Below, in pieces: positions 1 through 8,714 of a DNA stretch of 64,000 nt. The stretch spans positions 3,286,001-3,350,000 of the forward strand of contig NZ_JAYDCK010000003.1 in the NCBI RefSeq assembly GCF_034555965.1, given 5' to 3'. Made by a program: the position numbers and the translations under genes. Source of the DNA: Aquicoccus sp. G2-2 (lineage in GTDB: Bacteria > Pseudomonadota > Alphaproteobacteria > Rhodobacterales > Rhodobacteraceae). The notes under the pieces are model-generated. The model ran no database searches and was not told where the DNA came from. It saw only the letters and a program-made list of their open reading frames with translations. The stretch's first letter is position 1, and every line of letters starts with the position of its first letter.

Positions 1-1440
1 GTAGAGGCGGACGGAATGGCCATCGTATTTTATCAAAGCGCCATCGTTGCGTGCGCCAATGGTGAGCGAGGCGGCATCGTAGATCCGGCCCCAACGACCA
101 AGATCAAGCTTGTCGGTGCCAAGCTGAAAATCCTGCACCCGGTCGGTTGCCGTATCGGCATCGAAGATGAACACATCCGCCCCGGCCCCGCCGGTTAGGT
201 AATCTTGCCCGGCACCGCCATAGAGCACGTCATCGCCGCCGCCGCCAAACAGGGTGTCGTTACCACCATCGCCATAGAAAAGATCGCTGGCGCTACCGCC
301 GGAGAAGTAGTTGGCGGCGGTGGTGCCGATTCCGGGATTGGCAATCGACGCTTTGGGGAGAGTCAGTTGGGTTATGCCCTGCTCACCTGTGCCCGCAGCA
401 AAAATCTGTATTTCGCTGCCGGTATCGACGGCTTCGATTGAGGTGACATCGGCGAGGCTCCAGCCCGGGTACTGCGCCAAGCTTTCATGCGGGATGAGCC
501 GCCCGTCAGGCAGGACTTCGAGCAGGCTGAGACCATCATCCCCACCGCCAGCCAGAAGAAAGCCACGGCTGCCAATGTTGAAGCTGGTGAGGGCGTCGAT
601 ATGCGAAAACCGGGTGGCGAGCGTGTCAACCACATGGTCGGTAATATGAAGCGCGCCGTTCTGCGCGATTTCCATCAGCGTGATCGAGCTTGAATTGGTG
701 CCGCCGACAGCCGCGTATTGGGTGCCGAAGGCCGACAACAGGGTGATGTCATCGGGGCCGGACGCCCAGAAGCCGGAGGCGTTGTCGAGCGTGTCAACCA
801 GACTTGCCTGACCAGAGGCGGATACGGCGAAGCTGCTGATCGCGTTGGTCTTGGCCGAGGTGGTGAGCATGTAGGTGTTGGTGCCCAGATCGAGGCTGGC
901 GATATCGGAGATATGCTCTAGCGCGACTTTGGGCGTGGGAACGAGCGTGCTGCGGTAGGAGAGGTTGCCGGAGGCGTTTTCCTGCCAGAGCATCAGGCCG
1001 GGTGTGTCAGGGTCCGCGGTGGCGACAAGGTCTGTGCCGGAGACGCTGAAGGCGTGAACAAGGCCAGTCGCGGGCGGCGTGGCGCCGGAATAGGAGAGCT
1101 GGCCAGTACCGGTGAGGTTCCCGGAGGAGGACAGGCGATAGCTTTCGATATGAGCCGAGACATCGGTTTCGGCAGTGATGAGATGCGCGGTGCCGCCTGC
1201 CTGTGAAAGTGCCAGATCGGTGAGCCGGAAATCACCGCCATGGCCGTTGACGAGCCATTGGCCAGCGAGGCTGGCCGTGCCACCGTTGGAGAGCGAGAAG
1301 CCGGTGATGCCGCCTGTGGCTTCGCTGCCGGAATAGAGAAAGTGACCGGAGGCCGTTTCGACCGGGAGCATATCGGCGATGCCGGTGAGGTAAGGCCAGC
1401 TCGGCTGGGCAAGGGTGGCACGATAAGACAGGAAGGGCAT
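1..1440 (-). CDS. RTX-type calcium-binding repeat protein, C-terminus beyond window
   Basis: The frame is open from an ATG at 1440 down to base 1, so 480 codons are visible and the stop lies outside. About 390 residues rich in Ser, Thr, Gly and Ala, resembling repeated beta-blades, are followed at roughly 190-310 by nonapeptide repeats of the GGxGxDxLxGG kind (GGNDTLFGG, GGDDVLYGG, GGAGADVF). These repeats bind calcium in RTX proteins outside the cell. There is no N-terminal signal peptide, which fits C-terminal type I secretion, and a type I exporter is encoded at 58.3-61.4 kb. A stop at 1504 and the absence of another start codon between support this start, although the ribosome-binding site is weak. 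The function of the N-terminal part is unknown. Confidence 0.85.
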   Translation of the reverse strand, partial: MPFLSYRATLAQPSWPYLTGIADMLPVETASGHFLYSGSEATGGITGFSLSNGGTASLAGQWLVNGHGGDFRLTDLALSQAGGTAHLITAETDVSAHIESYRLSSSGNLTGTGQLSYSGATPPATGLVHAFSVSGTDLVATADPDTPGLMLWQENASGNLSYRSTLVPTPKVALEHISDIASLDLGTNTYMLTTSAKTNAISSFAVSASGQASLVDTLDNASGFWASGPDDITLLSAFGTQYAAVGGTNSSSITLMEIAQNGALHITDHVVDTLATRFSHIDALTSFNIGSRGFLLAGGGDDGLSLLEVLPDGRLIPHESLAQYPGWSLADVTSIEAVDTGSEIQIFAAGTGEQGITQLTLPKASIANPGIGTTAANYFSGGSASDLFYGDGGNDTLFGGGGDDVLYGGAGQDYLTGGAGADVFIFDADTATDRVQDFQLGTDKLDLGRWGRIYDAASLTIGARNDGALIKYDGHSVRLY

Positions 1441-1574
1441 GGCATGTCCGCTGGTTGAATGCGCGATACCATGCGGGCCAAGCAGTCCGGTGGCGAGACG
1501 GGATTATGGCCGCCGAGCGGCAAATCGGTTTGATTTGCTGAAAATACTGGGTCTGCAAAAAAGGGTTGGCTAAT

Positions 1575-1596
1575 CAGGCTCAGGCTCAGGCTCAGG
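1575..1596. repeat. CAGGCT tandem repeat giving four in-frame TGA stops
   Basis: Three full copies of CAGGCT plus CAGG lie at the 3' end of the glycosyltransferase gene. On the minus strand they read TGA-GCC repeated, so the gene ends in four TGA codons in the same frame (1592-1594, 1586-1588, 1580-1582, 1574-1576). Loss or gain of a unit would not alter the protein. Confidence 0.8.
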
Positions 1597-2476
1597 TGCG
1601 AGCAAGCGCGAGGGCGAGACGCAAGGCAACTTGTTCGAGCGGTGATTGGCGCGTGACACCGCGCGTGTGCTGGCCTGCATGGACGCGGCTAAGCACGGCG
1701 CGGGCGGCAGGGGTGAGCCGCGTTGAGGAGGCGGACAGGCAGTGTATCTGTGCCCTCCGCCAACCATGATAGCTGCCATCAAACAGGCGTATGAGCCGGG
1801 ACAGCCGGGCAGGCAGACCATGCGCGGCACCAAAGTGGTTCGCCCCGTGTTGGCGATAATAGAGCAACGGCGCGGGGTCAAAAATCACTTGCCCGCCTGC
1901 GCCGGTGATCAATTGGTAAAGCCACCAATCAGGGAAGGGCGCGGGCGCGCTGGCATCGAAGCTCGCGATTCGTGCCAAGGCTAGTGCCGCCGAGTTGAGG
2001 GCAATGGTATTGGCGGGGGCGACGTTTTCGACCATGGCATTGCAAAAACCGGGCGGATGCCGGGGCAGGCGCGAAAGCGTTCGGGGCCGCAAGGTGGCAT
2101 CGGTGATGATGCGGCGGCCGCAATGCAGCGCGGGCAGGCCGGGCGGCAGGGAGGCAAAGGCGGCGGCGGCGCGGGCAAGCCGGTCAGGTAGCCATGCATC
2201 GTCCTGATCGGCAAAGGCAGCGGGCGCATCGGGCGGGGCATGGCGGATGAGGGCGGTCATGTTGGACGGCCAGCCACGGCAAGGGCCGGTTTTGAGCGCG
2301 ACCGGGAAGGGGGCGGTGCGGGCGAAGCCAAAGAGGATTTCGCGCGTTTTATCGGCGGAGCCATCATCGGAGACGATGAGGCGCGCGGGACGATGCGTTT
2401 GAGCGGCAAGGCTTTGTAATTGCGCAAGCAAGTGTGTGGCGCCGTTGTGGCTGGGTATGAGGAGCGTGAACGACAT
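1592..2476 (-). CDS. glycosyltransferase family 2
   Basis: This 294-residue protein begins with the GT2 GT-A fold: an N-terminal beta strand (TLLIPSHNG), the nucleotide-binding DDGS at residues 37-40, and DQDD at about 90-93, as in rhamnosyl- and related GT2 enzymes. It should transfer a sugar from a nucleotide donor to a growing surface glycan at the cytoplasmic face. The ATG starts 3 bases after the stop of the ABC ATPase gene upstream, so the two are very likely cotranscribed with kpsE. Donor and acceptor cannot be read from sequence. The C-terminal third is rich in Arg and Ala and has no clear domain. Confidence 0.85.
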   Translation of the reverse strand: MSFTLLIPSHNGATHLLAQLQSLAAQTHRPARLIVSDDGSADKTREILFGFARTAPFPVALKTGPCRGWPSNMTALIRHAPPDAPAAFADQDDAWLPDRLARAAAAFASLPPGLPALHCGRRIITDATLRPRTLSRLPRHPPGFCNAMVENVAPANTIALNSAALALARIASFDASAPAPFPDWWLYQLITGAGGQVIFDPAPLLYYRQHGANHFGAAHGLPARLSRLIRLFDGSYHGWRRAQIHCLSASSTRLTPAARAVLSRVHAGQHTRGVTRQSPLEQVALRLALALART

Positions 2477-2479
2477 GGG

Positions 2480-3156
2480 TTATTGCATCCATGGCGGCAG
2501 GCGGTTCTGCATCAGGTGTTGGTGATGCTCGATCGCCCGTTCGATCCGGGCATAAAAGAACAGCCGCCCGTTTTCGAGCACCAGACCGGGGCCACAGATA
2601 TGGCGCAGCATCGGCAGGGCGTGGGAGACGATGATCGCCCCCGCGTTGCGCAACCTGTCGCGCAGCATGGCTTCGGAGCGGGCGCGAAAGGCGGCATCGC
2701 CGACTGAAGTGACTTCGTCGATCAGGTAGGTATCAAAGGGCACCGCCATCGAAACCGCGAAGGCGAGGCGGGCTTTCATGCCCGAGGAATAGCTGCGCAC
2801 CGGCAGGTGCAGATGCGCCCCGAGTTCGGCGAACCCTTCGACAAATGCCACCATGGCGCCGGTATCGACCCCATAGAGCCGGGCGACGAAACGGGCGTTT
2901 TCCGCGCCGGTGAGATCGGGGTGAAAGCTGCCTTGAAATCCCACGGGCCAAGAGATGCTGCCACGCCGAATGACGCGGCCGGAATCGGGTGGGATGAGAC
3001 CGGCGATGAGTTGCAAAAGCGTGGACTTTCCCGCCCCGTTGCGGCCCAGAAGCCCGATACATTCCCCCGGGGGAAGCTGAAATCGAGATCGCGGGCAACG
3101 GTCTTGCGAATCCCGTTGAGCATGTGGGTTTTGCAGAGCGCTTCGAGTGTGATCAT
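2480..3156 (-). CDS. kpsT: KpsT-like polysaccharide ABC exporter ATPase (frameshifted as sequenced)
   Basis: The first ~29 residues start at the ATG at 3156 and the rest is in another frame. The break sits in a CCCCCGGGGG run at 3064-3073. Adding one base gives a 225-residue protein, normal for KpsT, with Walker A GRNGAGKST at residues 38-46, the ABC signature SSGM at about 124-127 and Walker B YLIDE at about 144-148. It would power export of a finished polysaccharide across the inner membrane with KpsM. It lies 12 bases after kpsE and 3 bases before the GT2 gene. The reading past the break is intact over its full length, so a sequencing error is more likely than decay. Confidence 0.85.
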
Positions 3157-3168
3157 TGCGGTTGCCTT

Positions 3169-4422
3169 TTATGTCCGATCACGCAGGGCAGCGGCGGAGA
3201 GCACGATAACGGCCCAGCCGAGCAGCAAGAACAGCGCGCCAACCCCGAGAATGAGCCAGCGCCGTGGGTAGAGCGCGCGCTGGGCCAATGGCGGCGGGGC
3301 GAAGCTGGCGAGATAGAAGCTTTGATGACTGGCCTCCGCACGGGCGGCTTCATGGGCCTTGCGCGTGGTGAGATAGGCTTCGCGGGCAAATTCGAGGTCG
3401 GTTTCAAGGCGTTCATACTGCGCAAGCTGGGCAGAAAAATCGCGCGCTTCGCCTGCGCCGACGGCAGTGCGCTCATCCTTGATTCGGGCGCGCAGGACGG
3501 TGATGCGGCGGGCGACCTCGTGTTTTTGCGCGCGGTTGACTGCGTTGCGCCGGGCGGAGGCGGCCTCTGCTTCGGTGTCGAGCATGGCCTGTTCAACAAG
3601 CGCCTCGGCAAGCTGCCCCTGCAACATACCGAGCACGCCGGTTTCGGTGGTGACATCCGATTTCGGGTCGACCATGCCGGTTTCGGCCCGGAATGCGGCG
3701 AGCCGGCTGCGGGCAGTGGCAAGGCGTGCCTGTGCCCTGATCAGTTCCGCCCCGGCAAAGCGCAGGGTTTCGGCTTGTGCCTGATCGGCGAGGTGGTTGA
3801 TCATTTCTGTGCTGGCCACCTCGACGGCCTGTGCGATGCGCTGGGCATCAATCGCCGAGAAAGCGCGCACCGAGACGGTGAGGATACCGGAGCCGGGATT
3901 ATCGGAGATATGCACCATGCGCGGCCAGTAGCCGGTAAGGTCTTCGATCGTGCCGGACGGGTGATAGGCAAAGACCGGATCACCGGGGGCGGCGGACCAG
4001 AGCGCGGAGATGTGCAGCTCCCGCTCAACCCGTGACACCAGAGCCTGCGAAGTGAGATAGCTGCGCAAAAGGGCGGTTTCAGTGGAACTGCCGCCGCTGA
4101 ATGCGGTGAGTGCGGACAGCCCTTCAAGCGCGCCAAGCGTGAGCGCGGAACGCTCCGAGCGGACGGTGAAACTGGCTTGTGAGACATATTGATCGGCGGC
4201 GCGCACAAAAAGATACCACGCCGAGAAGAGCAATGGAAAAAGCACCAGACTGGCAAAGCTGGCAATGATGGCGCGATGCCGACGGTGCAGCCGGGCGCGC
4301 GGTGCGACGCCGGGAAGCGCCGCGCCGGGGCCGGGTGCGCGCGCGGTGGGCATATGTGCGGGCCGGTGCGCGGGCAGCGGGACGGCACGCGCGAGGCGGA
4401 GTTGAGTGGGTAGCAGGTTCAT
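3169..4422 (-). CDS. kpsE: KpsE-like capsule polysaccharide export inner-membrane protein
   Basis: A 417-residue protein with a basic N-terminal tail, one membrane segment at about residues 51-72, a long periplasmic part rich in Ala, Glu and Arg that should form coiled coils, and a second membrane segment at about 391-415 before a short cytoplasmic end. This is the layout of the polysaccharide copolymerase/KpsE family, which links the KpsMT ABC transporter to the outer-membrane exit. The start could instead be Met24 (4353), because no good ribosome-binding site precedes 4422. It is the first gene of a kpsE-kpsT-GT2 transcript and is divergent from kpsM. Confidence 0.82.
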   Translation of the reverse strand: MNLLPTQLRLARAVPLPAHRPAHMPTARAPGPGAALPGVAPRARLHRRHRAIIASFASLVLFPLLFSAWYLFVRAADQYVSQASFTVRSERSALTLGALEGLSALTAFSGGSSTETALLRSYLTSQALVSRVERELHISALWSAAPGDPVFAYHPSGTIEDLTGYWPRMVHISDNPGSGILTVSVRAFSAIDAQRIAQAVEVASTEMINHLADQAQAETLRFAGAELIRAQARLATARSRLAAFRAETGMVDPKSDVTTETGVLGMLQGQLAEALVEQAMLDTEAEAASARRNAVNRAQKHEVARRITVLRARIKDERTAVGAGEARDFSAQLAQYERLETDLEFAREAYLTTRKAHEAARAEASHQSFYLASFAPPPLAQRALYPRRWLILGVGALFLLLGWAVIVLSAAALRDRT

Positions 4423-4515
4423 CGGCGAAAAGCGGGCTCCTGATCCATGGCTAAGGAAATCTTCACCTCGTCTGCCTACACAACAAGTCTCAAGAAACGA
4501 CTAAGGGGCGAGGCT
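4423..4515. promoter_or_regulatory. divergent intergenic region between kpsE and kpsM
   Basis: The 93 bases between the chosen starts of kpsE and kpsM must carry, or overlap, the promoters of both transcripts. The kpsM side ends in AAGGGG seven bases before the GTG at 4516, a good ribosome-binding site that decided that start over the ATG at 4447. No convincing -35/-10 pair was identified. Confidence 0.35.
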
Positions 4516-5294
4516 GTGCCGCCGGTGACATCTTTTCGTTTTGCGCGTGCGGTGGGGGCTTTGATCCTGCGCGAGATGGCGTCATCGCAGGGCCGTGCTG
4601 CGGGGGATACCTTTGGGCGGTGGCCGAACCGGCGGCGGCGCTGGCGCTCTTGACGCTGGTGTTCGGGTTGGCCTTCAGCGCGCCGCCCTTGGGGCGGGAT
4701 TTCGCGCTGTTCTATGCCAGCGGGTATCTGCCGTTCATGTTCTATAGCGATCTGGCACAGAAGATCGGCGTGGCGCTGCGGTTTTCACGCCCGTTGCTGG
4801 CCTATCCGGCGGTGAGCTGGTTTGATGCCTTGGTGGCGCGGTTCGTGTTGGCGGTGCTGACACATGCGGTGGTGATTGCGTTGATGCTGGGCGGGCTATG
4901 GGCAATTTCACCGGCCCCGCCGCAGCCCGATATCCCGATGCTGATCTCCGGGCTTTTGCTGGCTGCCGGGCTTGGCTTGAGCCTTGGCGCGCTCAACGCA
5001 TTTCTGTTCGGGATGTTTCCGGTCTGGGAGCGGCTTTGGGCGATTCTGAACAGACCGCTGTTTATCCTTTCGGGGGTGCTTTTCCTGCCGGAGGCGGTGC
5101 CGGACCCATATGGCAGTTGGTTGCGGCTTAACCCGTTGGTGCATGTCATCGGGATCACCCGCGCGGGCATTTTCGGCGGCTATGTGCCGGAAGGGGCATC
5201 GGCACTTTATGTCTCGGGTCTGTCGCTTGCAGCACTCGCATTGGCGCTGATTTTCCTGCGCCGCCATGCGCGCAATATTCTGGCCGATGGGTAA
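4516..5294 (+). CDS. kpsM: KpsM-like ABC-2 polysaccharide export permease (frameshifted as sequenced)
   Basis: The N-terminal part (RFARAVGALILREM) and the membrane domain are in different frames. The break is in the five-G run at 4602-4606. One extra G restores the family motif GGYLWAVAEP and a 259-residue protein, the usual KpsM length, with about six hydrophobic segments. Together with the KpsT-like ATPase it should form the inner-membrane channel for a capsular-type polysaccharide. The GTG start at 4516 is preferred because AAGGGG lies seven bases upstream. An ATG at 4447 in the same frame is possible but has no ribosome-binding site. The glycan gene at 5358 follows on the same strand. 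Confidence 0.83.
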
Positions 5295-5357
5295 GCGATT
5301 TTCAGGCTTGTTTAACGCTTGCCCACTATACCCCCGAGGAAACGCAACACGGAGCGC

Positions 5358-7672
5358 ATGGTGAACATGATAAAGACACGGGTGTTCTGCGCGCGGCTCT
5401 GGAAAGCAATGCGGTTGTTCGTGTTGCTGCCATCCGAACGCGATTACCTGCGGCAATTGCGGGCAAGCGGGCTGTTTGACGCATCGTTCTATCGCGGGGC
5501 GCATGGCGGGCTGCATCCGCTTTATCGCCGCTTTGCCATGCGTCATTTCCTGCGCCATGGGGAGGGTGCGGGATTGCGCCCGAACCCGAATTTCTCGCCG
5601 GAGGCGTATCTTCGGCTTAACCCGGATGTGGCGCGCGCAGGATTGCGCCCGTTTCGGCATTTCCTGAGTGTGGGGCGTGCAGAGGGGCGGGTCTTGAGTG
5701 CGCCCGACATTGAGGCGCTACCGGCCATTGCCCCGCCGGTGCTGCGCTTCGATCCGACCCGCGAGAAGGCGGCTTTTGCGGTTCATGCGCATGTCTATTA
5801 CCCTGATCTCTGGCCGGATTTCGCGCAGCGGCTGACGCGGCTTGAAATAGACTTCGACCTTTTTGTAACGCTGACATGGCGCGGGACGGAAACCGCGCTG
5901 TTGCAACAGCTGATTGAACAAGCCTTTCCCGGCGCGCGTGTGTTCTGTCTGGCCAATCAGGGGCGCGATATTCTGCCGTTTCTGACGCTGATCAATGCCG
6001 GGGCGTTTGACGGGTATGCGGCGGTGGCGAAAATCCACACCAAGAAATCGCCACATCGCACGGATGGCGATATCTGGCGCAACCACCTGATTGACGGAAT
6101 ATTGCCGCAAGAGGGCTTGGCGGCGCATCTGCGGGCATTCCTTGAGGATGAGGATGCCGGGCTTTGGGTCGCCGATGGACAGCATTATCGGGGGAGGAAT
6201 GGTGGGGCTCTAACCGGCCCGGAACAGAGGCGATCCTGCGCCGGATGGAGCTTGTGCCGGGGGCGTTGAATTTCCCGGCAGGGTCGATCTATTGGCTGAA
6301 ACCGCTTGTTATCGGGATGATTCGCGCGCTGAAGCTGGACCGGGCGGTGTTTGAAGCAGAGCGGGGGCAGGTCGACGGGACCCTTGCACATGCGTTTGAG
6401 CGCGCACTTGGCACGCTGGTGGGGGCGGCTGGAATGGAGTTGCGCGAAACCGCTGAATTGTTGCCGCAGACGCGCAAGGCCAGCCTGATGAAGCCGCGCT
6501 ATGTGAGTGCGTTTTACCTGCCGCAGTTTCACCCGACGCCGCAGAACGATGCTTGGTGGGGGGCGGGGTATTCCGAATGGCGGGCCTGCACGACGGCGGC
6601 GTCGATGTATCCGGGGCATTTGCAGCCGATGCGCCCCGGTGCGTTGGGCTATTACGATTTGCGCGCAACCGAAGTCATGGGCGCGCAGGGGGCATTGGCC
6701 AAGGCGGCGGGTGTTGATGGATTTTGCGTTTACCACTACTGGTTCGATCCGGCGCGGCTTCTTGAAACTCCGATGGAGAAGCTGCTGACCCGGCCCGACA
6801 TCGACTTCCCGTTCTATCTTTGCTGGGCGAATGAGCCGTGGCGGCGAAACTGGGATGGACTTTCCGGTGAGATATTGATGCCGCAGGACTACCGCGACGG
6901 GTTCGAAGCGCGGCTGGTTGCGTCGACCCTGCCTTATATGCGCGATCCGCGGTATCAGCGGCCGGACGGGCAGCGGCCGCGTTTCGTGATTTATCGACCG
7001 GGGGAGATGCCGGACCCGACGGCAAGCATCAAACGGATGCGTGCGGCGTGGCGAAAGGCGGGGATTGGCGAGGTTGAACTGGGCGCCGTGCATTTTCACG
7101 TCAAAGACAGGTCAGAGGTGCCACGGGGCGCGGTGGATTTCTGGGTGGAGATGCCGCCGCACGGATTGGTGAAAGGGGAGGATTATCTGTTTGGCGGGCC
7201 GGGCGGAAACCGGATGGGGACGGCCAGCCCGGCCACGGATTTTGGCGGCTTGATCTATGACTATGCGGCGGTTGCCACGCGCGCGGTTTCGCGCGGCTAT
7301 CGGGCCGGATTGCCGGAGCAGACAATTGCCGGGATTATGCCGGCATGGGACAACACGGCGCGGCGCGGCCCGAAAGGGCATATCGCATATGGTGCCAATC
7401 CGGCGCGGTTTCGCCGCTGGTTGCGCGATCTCGCAAGGCTTCGGCTGGCGGGGAGCTATCGCGGGGAATTGATGATCAACGCCTGGAACGAATGGGCGGA
7501 GAAAGCTGTGCTTGAGCCGAGCGAGACTTTCGGGCGGATGTATCTTGACGTGTTGGCAGAGCTATGTGCGCCGAAGCCTTCCTTTGGCGTAAGTGAATCT
7601 GAACCGGCCTTGTGCACCGTTTTACCGCCGCCGGAGACAGCACCGGGAAGGGAGGCATCATGGCACGGCTAA
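5358..7672 (+). CDS. RgpF-like/WbsX-like two-domain glycan biosynthesis protein (frameshifted as sequenced)
   Basis: Residues ~1-330 resemble the rhamnan synthesis F (RgpF) family and residues ~380-740 resemble the WbsX/GH99-like family (YLPQFHPTPQND, FCVYHYWF, WANEPWRRNWDG, INAWNEWAE). The frame breaks in a five-G run at 6190-6194, around residue 278. One extra G gives a continuous 771-residue protein that reads GEEWWGSNRPG across the join. Both domains occur in O-antigen and capsule loci, where they build or modify the repeat unit. The start could also be GTG 5361, since GGAG lies just upstream. The end overlaps the next gene by 13 bases, suggesting translational coupling. Confidence 0.8.
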
Positions 7673-8658
7673 TCCTGCACATCGGGCTTCATAAGACTGG
7701 TACGACGACGATTCAGGATATGTTTCACGCCAATCGTCGATTGCTGGCAGAACACGGGCTGATCTATCCGAAACTGGGGCGCCATACCGGGCATCACGGG
7801 CTTTTCACCGATTGGCTGGTGCTGCCTGCGGCTTACCGCCTGCCCGGCGGTGGGGTGGTTGGGTTGCGCAAGCTGGCCGAAGCCCATCGCGAGCAGGACG
7901 CGACGCTGTTTCTATCCAGCGAGGAAATTTCGCGTGCAGGTGGGCCGGGAGGGGTGGTTGATCTGGCCATGGTGCGGGAGATATTCGCCGGGTTCGAGAT
8001 TACGGTGTTGTGCGTGTTACGGGTGCAATGGCAATTTCTGCAATCCGTTTATCTTGAACTGGCACGAAACCGAATGCCGCCGCCGCCGCCGATCCTGTTG
8101 CAGCAGGCGCTGGAGACCGGGATAGTGGACGGGCTCTGGTGCGATTTTACCGGGCTTTACGACAGGCTTTGCGCGGTGTTCAGCCCTGCCGATATCAGGT
8201 TGCTCGATTTCGAGGCGCTGCGGACGGGACCGGGCGGGCTTGTGGGCGGATTGCTGCGGCAGGCAGGCCTTGCTTTGGATGCGAATGAGCTATCACCGGT
8301 GAACAACAGCTATTCCAATGCGTCGCCTCGGGCGCTGCCGGTTTGGGCACGGCTGGCAATCGCCGGAGGGCAATCTGCGACTGGCGACTTGCTGGCGCCG
8401 GTGGAGACTGCGTTTGATCTTGAGTATGGCACTGGACGCCCGAGCAGCCTGTTCACGCGCGCGGAAATTGCGCGCATCACCGATCACTTCGCACCGCGAA
8501 ACACGACATTGGCGGCACGCGCCGGAACGCCGGTTTTGCAAACACCCATGCCGGACGCAGATACAGTGCATCGCGAAGACATGGGTGCTGCGTTCTGGTT
8601 GCGCGCGGCGCGGCGCATCTGGATGGCCGGGAGCTGCGACGCACGGTGTTTGGCCTGA
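7660..8658 (+). CDS. PAPS-type sulfotransferase-like protein
   Basis: The 332-residue protein opens with LHIGLHKTGTTTIQ, the 5'-phosphosulfate-binding loop of PAPS-dependent sulfotransferases, and lies inside a polysaccharide locus. It may sulfate the glycan exported by the neighbouring Kps system. The start at 7660 has GGAGG four bases upstream and overlaps the preceding gene by 13 bases. A second PAPS contact is not obvious: the RVQWQFLQSVYLE segment near residue 120 is the best candidate. The C-terminal ~40 residues have no recognisable feature. The sulfotransferase fold is well supported; the substrate is a guess from context. Confidence 0.68.
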   Translation: MARLILHIGLHKTGTTTIQDMFHANRRLLAEHGLIYPKLGRHTGHHGLFTDWLVLPAAYRLPGGGVVGLRKLAEAHREQDATLFLSSEEISRAGGPGGVVDLAMVREIFAGFEITVLCVLRVQWQFLQSVYLELARNRMPPPPPILLQQALETGIVDGLWCDFTGLYDRLCAVFSPADIRLLDFEALRTGPGGLVGGLLRQAGLALDANELSPVNNSYSNASPRALPVWARLAIAGGQSATGDLLAPVETAFDLEYGTGRPSSLFTRAEIARITDHFAPRNTTLAARAGTPVLQTPMPDADTVHREDMGAAFWLRAARRIWMAGSCDARCLA

Positions 8659-8714
8659 TGCCAGCGTTCAGGGCGATTTGCGGTTAACCCGAGATAGATG
8701 GCGTGCAAAATGCC

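Noticed and set aside
3064..3073. Programmed ribosomal frameshifting in kpsT
   Set aside because: The same kind of break recurs in unrelated genes across the window, so a shared base-calling cause is simpler.
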